64,000 nucleotides of DNA, taken from assembly GCA_963775015.1 (NCBI GenBank), contig CAVZHI010000012.1:62001-126000 (forward strand), given 5' to 3'. Source of the stretch: JAEMQF01 sp963775015 (GTDB taxonomy: Bacteria > Pseudomonadota > Gammaproteobacteria > Burkholderiales > Burkholderiaceae_C). The stretch's first letter is position 1. The number at the start of each line of letters is the position of its first letter. Positions 22,179 to 30,842 of the stretch are shown in pieces. The notes beneath the pieces were generated by a model, which saw nothing but the letters and a program-made list of their open reading frames with translations, did not search any database and was not told the origin of the DNA. The position numbers were made by a program, and so were the translations under genes.

Positions 22179-23033
22179 TCAGAGGCCGGCCGCGCCCAGC
22201 ACCGCCGCGCCGGCGCCCGGCGCGGCGCGAAAACCATGCCGCTCGGCGCGCCGCAGGGCGCCGCGCGCCGCGTCGGGGTCGGCGAGCAAGCCACGCGTGC
22301 AGCGCGAGAACGCCTTCAGGCTGTCGAAGTCGAGGATCTCGACTTCGCGCACGTCGACGCGCACGCAGCCCCACTGGGCGAGTGCGGTGAAGGAGCGGCT
22401 CACGGTTTCATGCGCCACGCCGAGGTGGCTCGCCAGGTCGCGCCGCGTCATGCGCAGCACGAAGCGCCTCGGCGATCGGCCCAGCGCCTGCATCTGCCCC
22501 GCCAGGTGGACCAGGAAGCGCGCCAGCCGCACCTCGGCCGCCACGGCGGCCATCACGTCGGCGAGTTCGCTGCGCCTGGCGAGCTGCCGGCTCGTCGCCC
22601 AGTGCAGGGCGCGGTCGAGCGCCGGAACCTCGTGGCACCAGCAGAGCAAGTCGGGTACGGGCACGCTGTAGACCCACGCGTCCTCCAGCGCCTGCGTCGC
22701 CGACGGATGCCGCCCGGCGTAGAGCGCGTCGAAGCCGAGCACCTCGCCGCGCTCGGCGAAGCCGACGACCTGCTGGTAGCCGTCTTCAGCGGTCGTGAAC
22801 AGCTTGAACGAGCCGGCCTGCACGAAGCCGACGCTCTCGGCGTTGCCGCCTTCGTGAAACAGCGTCGCACCGGCGCCCACCTGGCGCAGCACCACCGGGT
22901 GCGAATCGGTTTGCGCGGTGACGCCGTCTTGCGCACCCATCAGGCACAGCAACGCCGACAGGTTGCGGTTCTCGATCGGGTGCCGGTGCGGCACCCGCAT
23001 TCCTCGGTCACTGGACGCGTCGGCTCGGTTCAT
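22179..23033 (-). CDS. Crp/Fnr family transcriptional regulator (first of three)
   Basis: 284-residue regulator: an N-terminal cyclic-nucleotide-binding fold (about residues 35-150) and a C-terminal winged helix. The ATG at 23031-23033 is set by GAGGAG upstream. The recognition helix reads HETVSRSFTAL, with the Glu and Ser-Arg spaced as in FNR proteins that bind TTGAT half-sites. The Cys pattern of the FNR iron-sulfur cluster is absent, although a CWC occurs mid-protein. It is divergent from the response regulator gene, with a perfect palindromic operator between them. Confidence 0.85.
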   Translation of the reverse strand: MNRADASSDRGMRVPHRHPIENRNLSALLCLMGAQDGVTAQTDSHPVVLRQVGAGATLFHEGGNAESVGFVQAGSFKLFTTAEDGYQQVVGFAERGEVLGFDALYAGRHPSATQALEDAWVYSVPVPDLLCWCHEVPALDRALHWATSRQLARRSELADVMAAVAAEVRLARFLVHLAGQMQALGRSPRRFVLRMTRRDLASHLGVAHETVSRSFTALAQWGCVRVDVREVEILDFDSLKAFSRCTRGLLADPDAARGALRRAERHGFRAAPGAGAAVLGAAGL

Positions 23034-23202
23034 GATGCTCCTCGCGATCTCTCTCTTTTCTGCATGGCGCGCCTCAGCGGCAACGCTGGCGAAGGATGGA
23101 CCCGGCGTGCCCCGCGCACCATCGGCACCCTGCGCTGCGTTGGCTGGGAATTCGACCCGCCACCCTTCGCGTTTCGAAGCCACCGCTCGGACGATTCCGA
23201 CA

Positions 23203-23226
23203 CCCGTTTGACGCGTGTCAAACGGG
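23203..23226. promoter_or_regulatory. Perfect 24-bp palindrome with FNR-type core
   Basis: Arms CCCGTTTGAC and GTCAAACGGG are exact inverted repeats about a four-base GCGT spacer. The inner part, TTGACGCGTGTCAA, has the FNR-box form TTGAT-N4-ATCAA with the last base of each half changed. It lies in the 293-base gap between the Crp/Fnr gene starting at 23033 and the response regulator starting at 23327, so it may serve either. The same GCGT-spaced core occurs before the USP gene at 30759. Confidence 0.7.
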
Positions 23227-23326
23227 AACGCGCACCTGCCCTCCGTGCACCCTCGCGCGGCGCAGGTGGGGCATTGCGTGGCACAGCAGCGGTTCGCGGT
23301 ATAAACGGCTTCGGAACCTCAGCACA

Positions 23327-24094
23327 GTGACCCCACAGCACATCGCCATCGTCGACGACGAAGTCGACATCACGCAACTGCTCGGCACCTACCTCGGGGC
23401 GAACGGCTTTCGCGTGACGCAGCGCCACAGCGGAGCCGCGCTGATGGAATTGATGCTCGAAGACGCACCGGACCTGGTGTTGCTCGACCTGGGCCTGCCC
23501 GGCGAAGACGGTTTTGCGATCGCGCGGCGCCTGCGCGAACACTGGAACTGCGGCCTGGTGATCGTCACCGGCCGCGGCGACGCCGTGGACAAGGTCGTCG
23601 GCCTGGAAATCGGCGCCGACGATTACGTGACGAAGCCGTTCGACCTGCGCGAACTGCTCGCGCGGATCAAAGCGGTGCTGCGGCGCACTCACACTGAAAC
23701 GACGGTCACGGCAACTGCGCAGACCAGGGCAAACGCCGCAGCGCCGAACCCCGCCCCTGCTGCACCGGGCCATGGCGAGCGTTTCCGTTTTTCCGGCTGG
23801 CTGCTCGACCGGCAGGCGCGGCGCCTGCTGAACTCCGAAGGCGCCGAAATCGCGTTGACGAGCGGCGAATTCGATCTGCTCTGCGTCTTCGTACAACACC
23901 CCGGGCGCGTGCTGTCGCGCGACTTCCTGCTCGAGAACACACGCGGCCGCGAGGCGGCGCCGTTCGACCGCACGGTGGACGTGCAGATCGGACGCCTGCG
24001 CAAGAAGCTCGAGAGCAATCCGCAGGATCCGCAACTCCTGAAGTCGGTGCGCAGCGTCGGCTACATGCTCGTCGCGCCCGTGCAGGGCGCGTGA
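23327..24094 (+). CDS. OmpR-type response regulator
   Basis: 255-residue DNA-binding response regulator. A GTG start at 23327 gives MTPQHIAIVDDEVDITQLLG; the longer upstream reading has no homology. Receiver domain: acidic pair DDE, phosphorylated Asp in LVLLDLGLPGEDGF (about residue 51), Lys in DDYVTKPFDLRELLARI. A Pro/Ala linker leads to a winged helix with SGEFDLLCVFVQHPGRVLSRD and RTVDVQIGRLRKKLE. It sits 16 bases upstream of a hybrid sensor kinase and is probably its partner. The divergent palindrome at 23203 suggests FNR-family control. Confidence 0.9.
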   Translation: MTPQHIAIVDDEVDITQLLGTYLGANGFRVTQRHSGAALMELMLEDAPDLVLLDLGLPGEDGFAIARRLREHWNCGLVIVTGRGDAVDKVVGLEIGADDYVTKPFDLRELLARIKAVLRRTHTETTVTATAQTRANAAAPNPAPAAPGHGERFRFSGWLLDRQARRLLNSEGAEIALTSGEFDLLCVFVQHPGRVLSRDFLLENTRGREAAPFDRTVDVQIGRLRKKLESNPQDPQLLKSVRSVGYMLVAPVQGA

Positions 24095-24110
24095 GTTCGC
24101 GCGCCGCGCA

Positions 24111-26246
24111 GTGGCCGTTGCGATGGAACCCAGCGCCGCCCCCCTTCCGACACTCGACGCCACGTTGTTCCGCAGCGTCTTCGACGCCTACCCGGACGCC
24201 GTACTGCTCGTCGACGCGCGCGGCATCATCGTGCTCGGCAATGCCGGCGCGGCGCAGCTGCTCGGCTACAGCGTCGCGCAGCTCGCGGGGCTGACTGTCG
24301 ACGCCCTGGTGCCGCCCGGCGCGGCGGCTCGGCATCAGGGATTGCGTGAGGGTTATGCGCACGCGCCGCGTGCGCGCCCGATGGGCACCGACCTCGAACT
24401 CACGGCGCGCTGCGCCGACGGCCGCGAAGTGATGGTCGAGATCAGCCTGAGCCCGGTGCAATGCGGCGGCGCGAACTTCGTGATTGCGGCGCTGCGCGGC
24501 ATCGGCGCCTACCCGCGCGTCCAGCGCGCGCTGCAACGCGCGCGCTACAACGAACACATGGCGCACGCCGGGCGTGCGGCGGTCGACGTGCGCGATCCGC
24601 AGCAACTGATTGCCCGCGTCGCGGAACTCGCGGCGCAAGCGCTCGAAGTCGAAGCGGTAACGGTGTGGATGTTGGAGGCGAACCGCCTCGAATTCCGCGC
24701 CGCAGCCACGTTCGGCGCCGACCCGATGGCGCAAGCGGTGGCCGCAGGCCCGGTGCCGAACCGCCCCGATACGCTGCTCGGTTTCAGCGTCGCATCGGGC
24801 AGCGCGCTGATCGTTTCAAGCTTTGCGCGCGAGAACCGTTTCAACGTCGCGCCGGCGCTGCGCCAGGGCGCCCTGCAATGCGCGCTGGCCGTGCCGATGT
24901 TCGACGCAGGTCGGACGCTCGGCGTTTTCGTCGCAGCGTCGGCCAAGGCGGGGCGCTTCGGCGAAGACGAGAAAAACTTCGCCGAGGCGCTCGCGAATCT
25001 GATCGTCACGAGCCTGCAGCGCGCCCACACCGAAGCGCAGCTCGGCCACGCGCAGCGCCTCGAAGCGGTCGGGCAGCTCACCGGCGGCATCGCGCACGAC
25101 TTCAACAATTTGCTCACGATCATCCAGGGCAACCTGCAGATGCTCGGCGACATGCCCGAGGTCGCCGACAACCCGCTGCTGAGCCAGATGGTCAGCGGCG
25201 CCGCGCGCGCCGGCCAGCGCGGTGCCGAGCTGACGCGCAAGTTGCTCGCGTTCTCGCGCCGCCAGGCGCTCGCCGCGGCGCCGGTGGACGTGGGCGCACT
25301 GTTGCATTCGCTCGCCGAGATGCTGCGCCGAACGCTCGGAGAATCGATCCAGGTCGTGGTGCAGATGCATGCCACGTGCCCGCCTTGCCTGGTCGACCCG
25401 GGGCAGCTCGAATCGGCGCTGCTCAACATCGCGATCAATTCGCGCGACGCGATGCCGGGCGGCGGGACCTTGACCTTCGCTTACGCGCCGGTGTCGCAGC
25501 TGCCCGCCGAGATGAGCCTCGCCGCTCAGGCGAGCGCGGCGATCGCGATCACGATCAGCGACACCGGCCAGGGCATGAGCGCGGAGGTGCTCGACCGCGC
25601 CGTCGAGCCGTTTTTCACGACCAAGGAAGCCGGCAAGGGAACCGGTCTGGGCCTGAGCACGGTGTACGGCTTTGTCAAGCAGTCCGGCGGCCATTTGCAC
25701 ATTCAAAGCAAGCCCGGCCAGGGCACGAGCGTCGTGCTCTATCTGCCCGCGGTGCAGGCACCGCACGAGGCGCCACGCAGCGCGCCGCCGTCGGCAGCGG
25801 CGTTCGCGGGCGCGGCGCTGCGAGGCGTGCGGATTCTGGTCGTCGAGGACGATCCCGGCGTGCGCGCCGTCGCGCTCGGCTTTTGCCGCGCCCTGGGCGC
25901 GAGCGTGCACGCGTGCCCCAGCGCCGAGGAGGCGTTGGCCGAAGTTGCGCAGGGCCACGCGTTCGACTTGTTGTTCAGCGATATCACGCTGGGCAGCGGC
26001 ATGAACGGCATCGATCTCGCGGCTTCGATTCACGCACTCGCGCCCGGCGTGGCCGTGTTGCTCACGTCGGGGTATTCGGAATACCTCGCCGCCGAGAGCG
26101 GCGCACAGGCGCCGCCCTGGCCGGTGCTGCAAAAGCCCTACACACGCGAGCAGCTCGCCGCGGCGGCGCGCCACGCGCTGGGCGCCGCGGCGCCCGCAAC
26201 TGCTACTGCAGGGTCCGCGCCGTCGGAGCCAGCGCCTCCTGGATGA
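24111..26246 (+). CDS. Hybrid sensor histidine kinase (PAS-GAF-kinase-receiver)
   Basis: 711-residue, apparently soluble sensor kinase without membrane helices. Order: PAS (about residues 15-130, DAYPDAVLLVDARGIIVLGN), GAF (about 165-300), His-box GGIAHDFNNLLTIIQGN (about 325), ATPase with N, G1 and G2 boxes (SDTGQGM, GTGLGLSTVYG), then a C-terminal receiver (VVEDDPGVRAV, acceptor Asp in LLFSDITLG, Lys in LQKPYTREQ). Start could be GTG 24111 or ATG 24123; neither has a strong ribosome site. The 3' end overlaps the convergent Crp/Fnr gene by 44 bases. PAS-GAF input without transmembrane segments fits redox or small-molecule sensing. Confidence 0.88.
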   Translation: MAVAMEPSAAPLPTLDATLFRSVFDAYPDAVLLVDARGIIVLGNAGAAQLLGYSVAQLAGLTVDALVPPGAAARHQGLREGYAHAPRARPMGTDLELTARCADGREVMVEISLSPVQCGGANFVIAALRGIGAYPRVQRALQRARYNEHMAHAGRAAVDVRDPQQLIARVAELAAQALEVEAVTVWMLEANRLEFRAAATFGADPMAQAVAAGPVPNRPDTLLGFSVASGSALIVSSFARENRFNVAPALRQGALQCALAVPMFDAGRTLGVFVAASAKAGRFGEDEKNFAEALANLIVTSLQRAHTEAQLGHAQRLEAVGQLTGGIAHDFNNLLTIIQGNLQMLGDMPEVADNPLLSQMVSGAARAGQRGAELTRKLLAFSRRQALAAAPVDVGALLHSLAEMLRRTLGESIQVVVQMHATCPPCLVDPGQLESALLNIAINSRDAMPGGGTLTFAYAPVSQLPAEMSLAAQASAAIAITISDTGQGMSAEVLDRAVEPFFTTKEAGKGTGLGLSTVYGFVKQSGGHLHIQSKPGQGTSVVLYLPAVQAPHEAPRSAPPSAAAFAGAALRGVRILVVEDDPGVRAVALGFCRALGASVHACPSAEEALAEVAQGHAFDLLFSDITLGSGMNGIDLAASIHALAPGVAVLLTSGYSEYLAAESGAQAPPWPVLQKPYTREQLAAAARHALGAAAPATATAGSAPSEPAPPG

Positions 26247-27018
26247 AATCCGCGAGCGCCTCGACGCTGGGGATGCCGATGTCGCGCCGGCCTTTTTCGT
26301 CGAAGCGGATGACCCCGGCGCGCGCCATGCGGCACAGCGCTCGGCTCACGGTCTCGAGCGTCATTCCCAGCGTATTGCCGATTTCGGCGCGCGTCATGCG
26401 CAGCGTGATCTGGTCCGTGCGCAGGCCGCGCTCGCGCAGACACTCGGCCCAGTTCTTCAGGAAGTCGGCAACTCGCGCGTCCGCCGGCAGCGTGCCCAGC
26501 GCGAGCAGCGAGTCTCGATCGCGAACGATTTGCCCGCTCATCGCGGCGTGCATCACCACCATCAGCGCCGGCACCGTGGCGCAGGCGCGCAGCAGCGTGT
26601 CGTAGCGGAAGGTCCAGATCTCGCCCGTGTCCATGGCGATCGCGTCGCAGCCGTAGTGGCCGCTGGCGATGCCGTCAAAGCCGAGCCAGTCGCCCTTGAA
26701 GTGCAGGCCCACGACCTGCTCGCGCCCGTCGGCCGAGAAATTGACGCTGCGCACCATTCCGGAGTTGACGATGTGCAGTGCCGTGCACGGCTCGCCGCCA
26801 CCGTGAATCAGGTCGCCGGCGTGAACCATGCGGCGCGTGAAGGGCACATGCTGCTCGAGCAGCTCGAGCGCCTCGCGCCAAGGCTGGCGGGCGCACGCTG
26901 CAGGGCGCTGCGCCGCGGCGTGCCGCGACTCAAACACCGGCGCCCTCGCGCGCCCAAGACCTGCCTGCAAAGCGCTGCGCAAAGCTTGAGTTTCGACGTG
27001 GCTGGCGGGGGCATTCAT
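26203..27018 (-). CDS. Crp/Fnr family transcriptional regulator (second of three)
   Basis: 271-residue regulator with a cyclic-nucleotide-like sensory fold (residues 50-160, with GDLIHGGGEPCTALHIVNSG) and a winged helix (TRAEIGNTLGMTLETVSRAL). The recognition helix again holds E..SR. It is the most FNR-like of the three by general sequence, but the closely spaced N-terminal Cys cluster of FNR is not present, so a Fe-S sensor is doubtful. Six scattered Cys remain. It is divergent from the arginine-deiminase homologue, with two FNR-like half-matched sites in the 281-base gap. Confidence 0.88.
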   Translation of the reverse strand: MNAPASHVETQALRSALQAGLGRARAPVFESRHAAAQRPAACARQPWREALELLEQHVPFTRRMVHAGDLIHGGGEPCTALHIVNSGMVRSVNFSADGREQVVGLHFKGDWLGFDGIASGHYGCDAIAMDTGEIWTFRYDTLLRACATVPALMVVMHAAMSGQIVRDRDSLLALGTLPADARVADFLKNWAECLRERGLRTDQITLRMTRAEIGNTLGMTLETVSRALCRMARAGVIRFDEKGRRDIGIPSVEALADFIQEALAPTARTLQ

Positions 27019-27038
27019 CGCGCTTCTCCTGGCTGTGG

Positions 27039-27052
27039 TTGATGCAGGTCAG
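27039..27052. promoter_or_regulatory. FNR-like box (TTGAT-GCAG-GTCAG)
   Basis: Eight of ten positions fit TTGAT-N4-ATCAA. It lies 21 bases before the start of the Crp/Fnr gene at 27018, a place suited to autoregulation. Imperfect, so chance is possible. Confidence 0.4.
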
Positions 27053-27074
27053 CGTAGTGCGCGCGTGCAAATGC

Positions 27075-27088
27075 TTGAGCAATGACAA
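27075..27088. promoter_or_regulatory. FNR-like box (TTGAG-CAAT-GACAA)
   Basis: Seven of ten positions fit the FNR consensus. It lies 57 bases before the Crp/Fnr start and 212 before the deiminase homologue start. Weak on its own; listed because the other gaps of this island hold better copies. Confidence 0.35.
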
Positions 27089-27299
27089 GCGGTGCGTCGG
27101 TAACGGTAGCGTGAACGCTCTGTAAACGGTCGGTGAATCATTCGTCAATGCGCGGCGGCAGTGGCCCCGCGCCACGCTGAAGCAAGCCTTTGTGCTAGCG
27201 CAAGGCCAGACGGCGCAAACCGTTGCACGATCGGTGCCAAACTGGGCAGCGATTGCGTGCGCAAGGCGCCGCAACACCCAGGTCAGGAGCGGCGATCCA

Positions 27300-28583
27300 G
27301 TGAAAGACAACGTGATCGGTCTGAACCCAGGGCCCACCAGCAGCGCGCAGCACGCGCCGGGCAGCGGCGTGTACTCCGAGGTCGGCAAGCTGCGCAGCGT
27401 GCTCGTCTGCCGGCCCGGCTTGGCGCATGAACGCCTCAGCCCGCGCATCTGCCGCGAGCTGAATTTCCCTGCGCCGCTGTGGGTCGAACGCGCCGAGCAG
27501 GAATTCTCCCAATTCGTCGCCACGCTGACGCAGGCTGGCGTCGAGGTGCTCGAACTGCACGAATTGCTCGCGCAAACGCTGGCGCAGCCACCGGCACGCG
27601 AATGGTTGCTGGCGCGGCTGCTCGACCACTTGAACGTCGCCGACGTGTTGAGCGTGGAATTGCACGCCGCGTGCGAGAACCTGGACGCCGAGCGCCTTGC
27701 CGAGCTGCTCATCGGCGGCGCCACCTTGGCCGATCTGGGCTTGCCCGCGAGCGGCGTCATGGGCCTGGCGCTGACGCTGCACCCGTTCGTGTTGCCACCG
27801 CTGCCGCATTCCCTCTTCGCGCGCGAGAGCCACAGCTGGATCCAGTCCGGCATGACGCTGAACCATGCCAGCTGGCGCGGCCCACGCCATGAAGCGTCGA
27901 TCGTCGCGGCGATCTGCCGCTTCCACCCGCGCTTCGAGGCAACACCTCCACCGGTCTGGTGGGGTGGCGCGGGCGCTTCGGCGCGGCGCGCCAGCGCCGA
28001 GGGCGGCGACATCATGCTGTTCGGCAACGGCGTCGTCTTGATCGGCGTGAGCGCACGAACCCAGCCGCAGGCTGCGCTTGAAATCGCGCGCGCCTTGTTC
28101 GAAGGCGGCGCCGCCCGGACCGTGATCGCCGCGCAGCTGCCGCGATCCGACAACGACGCGCCGCTGGAGCGCTACTTCACGCCCTGTTCGCCCGACGTCG
28201 TGACGTACCGGCCCGACGTCGTGGACCGCATCACCTGCCAGGAACTGCGCCGCAGCGCAACCGGCGCCGGAGTCGCGGTGCAGCCGCGCGCCGGTGTGCA
28301 CCTGCTCGACGTGCTCAGCGAAGCGCTGCACGCGCCGACGCTGAACGCGATTCCGAGCGGCGCCGATTCGCACGACGACGCCGACGCAGCCTGGGACGAC
28401 GGCAACGGCGCGCTCGCGCTCGCCCCCGGCGTCGTGCTCGCTTTCGAGCGCAATGCGCAGACGAACCGGCGCCTGCGCCACGCCGGCATCGAAGTCATCG
28501 AAGTCCCGGGCAGCGAACTCGCGCGCCTCGGCGGCGGTATCCGGTCGCTCGGGAATCCGATCGTTCGCGACGCAGTGGCTTGA
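27300..28583 (+). CDS. Arginine deiminase-like protein lacking catalytic residues
   Basis: 427-residue homologue of arginine deiminase ArcA, which converts arginine to citrulline and ammonia. GTG start at 27300 follows AGGAG. Gapless alignment from memory with Pseudomonas ArcA keeps the frame of the family (GKLRSVLVCRPGLAHERLSP, TLNHASWRG, EGGDIMLFGNGVVLIG, WDDGNGALALAPGVV). However, FTRD is FARE (residue 176), the MHLD catalytic His-Asp motif is APLE (residues 287-290), and the catalytic Cys is Ser (residue 416, IRSLGNPI). Only the Glu of EGGD remains. It is likely inactive as a deiminase, perhaps regulatory. No arcB, arcC or arcD is near. Confidence 0.8.
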   Translation: MKDNVIGLNPGPTSSAQHAPGSGVYSEVGKLRSVLVCRPGLAHERLSPRICRELNFPAPLWVERAEQEFSQFVATLTQAGVEVLELHELLAQTLAQPPAREWLLARLLDHLNVADVLSVELHAACENLDAERLAELLIGGATLADLGLPASGVMGLALTLHPFVLPPLPHSLFARESHSWIQSGMTLNHASWRGPRHEASIVAAICRFHPRFEATPPPVWWGGAGASARRASAEGGDIMLFGNGVVLIGVSARTQPQAALEIARALFEGGAARTVIAAQLPRSDNDAPLERYFTPCSPDVVTYRPDVVDRITCQELRRSATGAGVAVQPRAGVHLLDVLSEALHAPTLNAIPSGADSHDDADAAWDDGNGALALAPGVVLAFERNAQTNRRLRHAGIEVIEVPGSELARLGGGIRSLGNPIVRDAVA

Positions 28584-28661
28584 TCGCGCCGATGAACGCT
28601 GGCCCCGCCAGCGGACCGACCGCTCAGGGGCCGCTTCAGCAGTCCGTCACTCCGGTGAGGA

Positions 28662-29237
28662 TCAGCCCAAACCGATGGGTGCCGGTGTCAGGCACACGAT
28701 GCGGCTGAACAGCGCGCTGTATTCCTGCGTCGGCGCGTGGCCGGTGAGCGGGTCGCGATTCTGCGCGAACTCGGCGTCGAGCTCGGCCCAGTCCTGCTCG
28801 GTGAGAATCCGCTCCGCCAGAGGCAACACCTCGATCTCTTCGGTGCGCATGTGATCGAGGTAGAAGTCGACGTAGCGCTGAAACGCGTCTTCGAAGGCGG
28901 CGCGGCGCGGCTCGCCGAGGACCTCGTAGGCGAGCAAGGCACGTTCGACGAAGCGAATCTGCCACTCGCCTTGTTCGTGCTCGCGATCGAGTTTGTCGAG
29001 CACCGCGATCGCCGCGTTGCTGCGCAGCTTGAGCCTGGGAAAGAGCAGCGTCGACTCTTTCGGGTGGTGCAGGCGCTCCGGGAATTCGTCGATGTAGAAC
29101 AGCATCGCGCGCAGCAACCCGAAGTCCGGCGTTTCACTGCGACGCCGGTATTGGGCGAGCAACAGCAGCACCGAGCGCAGCATCGCCGAGAGCGCCGAAT
29201 GCTCGTCGCGGATGATTTTCGACGTCGCGTGGCCCAT
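28662..29237 (-). CDS. Hemerythrin HHE-domain protein (first)
   Basis: 191-residue protein with a hemerythrin-like four-helix bundle that binds a di-iron centre. Ligand motifs are in order: DEHSAL, LHHPKESTLL, REHEQGEW and LDHMRTEEIEVLP. ATG 29235-29237 follows CGGAGA. Such proteins store or sense O2 or NO, or repair Fe-S damage (as in YtfE/RIC). An FNR-like box lies 53 bases upstream, overlapping the stop of the third Crp/Fnr gene. Transcribed after that gene, on the same strand. Confidence 0.87.
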   Translation of the reverse strand: MGHATSKIIRDEHSALSAMLRSVLLLLAQYRRRSETPDFGLLRAMLFYIDEFPERLHHPKESTLLFPRLKLRSNAAIAVLDKLDREHEQGEWQIRFVERALLAYEVLGEPRRAAFEDAFQRYVDFYLDHMRTEEIEVLPLAERILTEQDWAELDAEFAQNRDPLTGHAPTQEYSALFSRIVCLTPAPIGLG

Positions 29238-29289
29238 GCGAATCTCCGGTCTGTGATGCTGCATCTTCGCCGGATGCGCTGCCGCGGGG

Positions 29290-29303
29290 TTGACCGGGAT
29301 CAA
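29290..29303. promoter_or_regulatory. FNR-like box (TTGAC-CGGG-ATCAA)
   Basis: Nine of ten positions match TTGAT-N4-ATCAA. It sits across the 3' end of the third Crp/Fnr gene and 53 bases before the hemerythrin start, a suitable place for a class-II-type activator site for hemerythrin. Confidence 0.6.
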
Positions 29304-30106
29304 GTGGAGTGCCGCGCGCCGCCGCCCTCGGCGCAAGCTTGCAGACCGGGCACATCGAGCAGCGTGATCTGATAGCCATGCACCGCGAGCCAGGCGGCGC
29401 CGCTGAATTGCTTCAGCAGCCGCGACAATGTTTCGGGCGTGACGCCGAGTTGCGACGCGATGTCGCGTTTGCGCTCGCGCAACATCACCCGAGGCGCCGC
29501 GGAGCGTGGGTCGCAACGCTGCAGCAGCCAGGCCGCGAACCGCGCCTGTGCGTCCTTGTGCATCAGGTCGTGCGTCAATGCCAGGCTCGTGTGCACTTGC
29601 TGCGCCAGGCTCATGAGGGTGCGCCGCGCCAGCTCCGGCTGGCGCTGCAAGAGCGCCTCGTAGGCACTGCGCGGGATGTCGACGAGCCAGGCCTCGGTCA
29701 GTGCGACTGCGTCAAGCAGGGGGCGGCAACTCAACCAGGCGCTGCTCAAGTCAAGCCACGCCGGGCCGCGCAAGCTGCGCTCGATGCGCAGCAACGCGGG
29801 CGGGGCGAGCAGGCCCAAGCCGACATCGCCTTGCACGAGCAGGACCAGACTGCCCATCACCTCGAGGCGCGACAGCACCTGCTGACCGGGCGAGCCCTTG
29901 CGCAGGTTTGACAGCTGCAGGAGTTGCTCGAGCAGACTTGCAGGCAGCGGCGCCGGGCCGAGCAGCGTTTGCCAGGCGCTGCGCACTTGCGCCATCGCGC
30001 CACTGCCCGCCTGCGCGCGCGGCGCCGCGCTGCGCCGCGCCGCTGACGGCTTGCGCGCTTCGGTCACGGGGGCGCTCTCGGTCACGATCTGCATAGGAGT
30101 GCACAT
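29300..30106 (-). CDS. Crp/Fnr family transcriptional regulator (third of three)
   Basis: 268-residue, more divergent member. Of two ATGs, 30106 is chosen because AGGATC precedes it; the ATG at 30094 has no site. A 40-residue Ala/Arg-rich N-terminus leads to a weakly conserved sensory domain and a winged helix (RERKRDIASQLGVTPETLSRLLKQF) that keeps the E..SR recognition signature. It is divergent from the second hemerythrin gene, with an FNR-like box between them. Confidence 0.82.
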   Translation of the reverse strand: MCTPMQIVTESAPVTEARKPSAARRSAAPRAQAGSGAMAQVRSAWQTLLGPAPLPASLLEQLLQLSNLRKGSPGQQVLSRLEVMGSLVLLVQGDVGLGLLAPPALLRIERSLRGPAWLDLSSAWLSCRPLLDAVALTEAWLVDIPRSAYEALLQRQPELARRTLMSLAQQVHTSLALTHDLMHKDAQARFAAWLLQRCDPRSAAPRVMLRERKRDIASQLGVTPETLSRLLKQFSGAAWLAVHGYQITLLDVPGLQACAEGGGARHST

Positions 30107-30131
30107 GATCCTGCTTTGTGCGCGCCGCGCA

Positions 30132-30145
30132 TTGAGCGGCGTCAA
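30132..30145. promoter_or_regulatory. FNR-like box (TTGAG-CGGC-GTCAA)
   Basis: Eight of ten positions match, and both halves are exact TTGA/TCAA. It lies between the divergent third Crp/Fnr gene (26 bases from its start) and the second hemerythrin gene (54 bases from its start), so it could control both. Confidence 0.55.
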
Positions 30146-30198
30146 AACACGCGCGGCCCGTCTCGTCCACCATCGCCCCAGCACAACAGGGCCCCATC

Positions 30199-30762
30199 GT
30201 GACCGACCTGACTGCGCTTTGGCGCACTGAACACGCCAACTTCTCGCGCCTGCTCGACTTGCTGGAGGAGCAGGTTGCGGCGTTTCACCGCGGCGAGCAG
30301 CCGAACTACCACCTCATGCACGACATCGTCGCCTATCTGCGCGAGGCGCCGGATCGCTATCACCACCCGCGCGAAGACGTGATGCTGGCGCAACTCGCGA
30401 TCCGCGACCCCGGCGCGCAGATCCCCATCAACCGCCTGCTGCAAGAGCACCGCGTGATCGCCGTCGCCGGCGAAGAACTGCGAACCTGTCTCGAAGAAGT
30501 GATCGGCGGCAGGACCGTGCCGCGGGCTCACCTGGAGGCGGCAGCCGCCGTCTACCTCACCTACTACCGGCACCACCTCGACGTGCAGGAGCGCAACCTG
30601 CTGCCGCGCGCGGCGCAGATGCTGACGCCGCAAGACTGGCAGACCATCGCCAACGTGATCGAACTCGGTCCGGACCCGCTGTTCGGCGCGGAACCCGACC
30701 CGCGCTATCGCAACCTGCGCGAATGTCTGGACGCTGCTTCGGCAGCGAAGCGGAGCGCTTGA
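30199..30762 (+). CDS. Hemerythrin HHE-domain protein (second)
   Basis: 187-residue di-iron hemerythrin-like protein starting at GTG 30199 (MTDLTALWRTEHANFSRLL). The ligand motifs are RTEHANF, RYHHPREDVML, LLQEHRVI and YRHHLDVQERNLLP. It shares the layout but not close identity with the hemerythrin at 28662, so this is an old duplication or two independent members. Its stop codon overlaps the FNR-like box that precedes the USP gene. Confidence 0.87.
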   Translation: MTDLTALWRTEHANFSRLLDLLEEQVAAFHRGEQPNYHLMHDIVAYLREAPDRYHHPREDVMLAQLAIRDPGAQIPINRLLQEHRVIAVAGEELRTCLEEVIGGRTVPRAHLEAAAAVYLTYYRHHLDVQERNLLPRAAQMLTPQDWQTIANVIELGPDPLFGAEPDPRYRNLRECLDAASAAKRSA

Positions 30763-30772
30763 TGCGTGTCAA
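30759..30772. promoter_or_regulatory. FNR-like box (TTGAT-GCGT-GTCAA) before USP gene
   Basis: Nine of ten positions match the FNR consensus. It lies 70 bases before the USP start; a class-II activator position would put the transcript start near 30807. It has the same GCGT-spaced core as the perfect palindrome at 23203, differing by one base. Confidence 0.68.
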
Positions 30773-30842
30773 GGCGTGCAGGGACGATCCGCCCTAAAGT
30801 GCGAATGGCGCCGCTGCGCGCCGGTCACTGCAGGAGGCCGCC

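Noticed and set aside
26203..27018. FNR proper with oxygen-labile Fe-S cluster
   Set aside because: The closely spaced N-terminal Cys pattern of FNR is absent; only the DNA-binding signature is shared.
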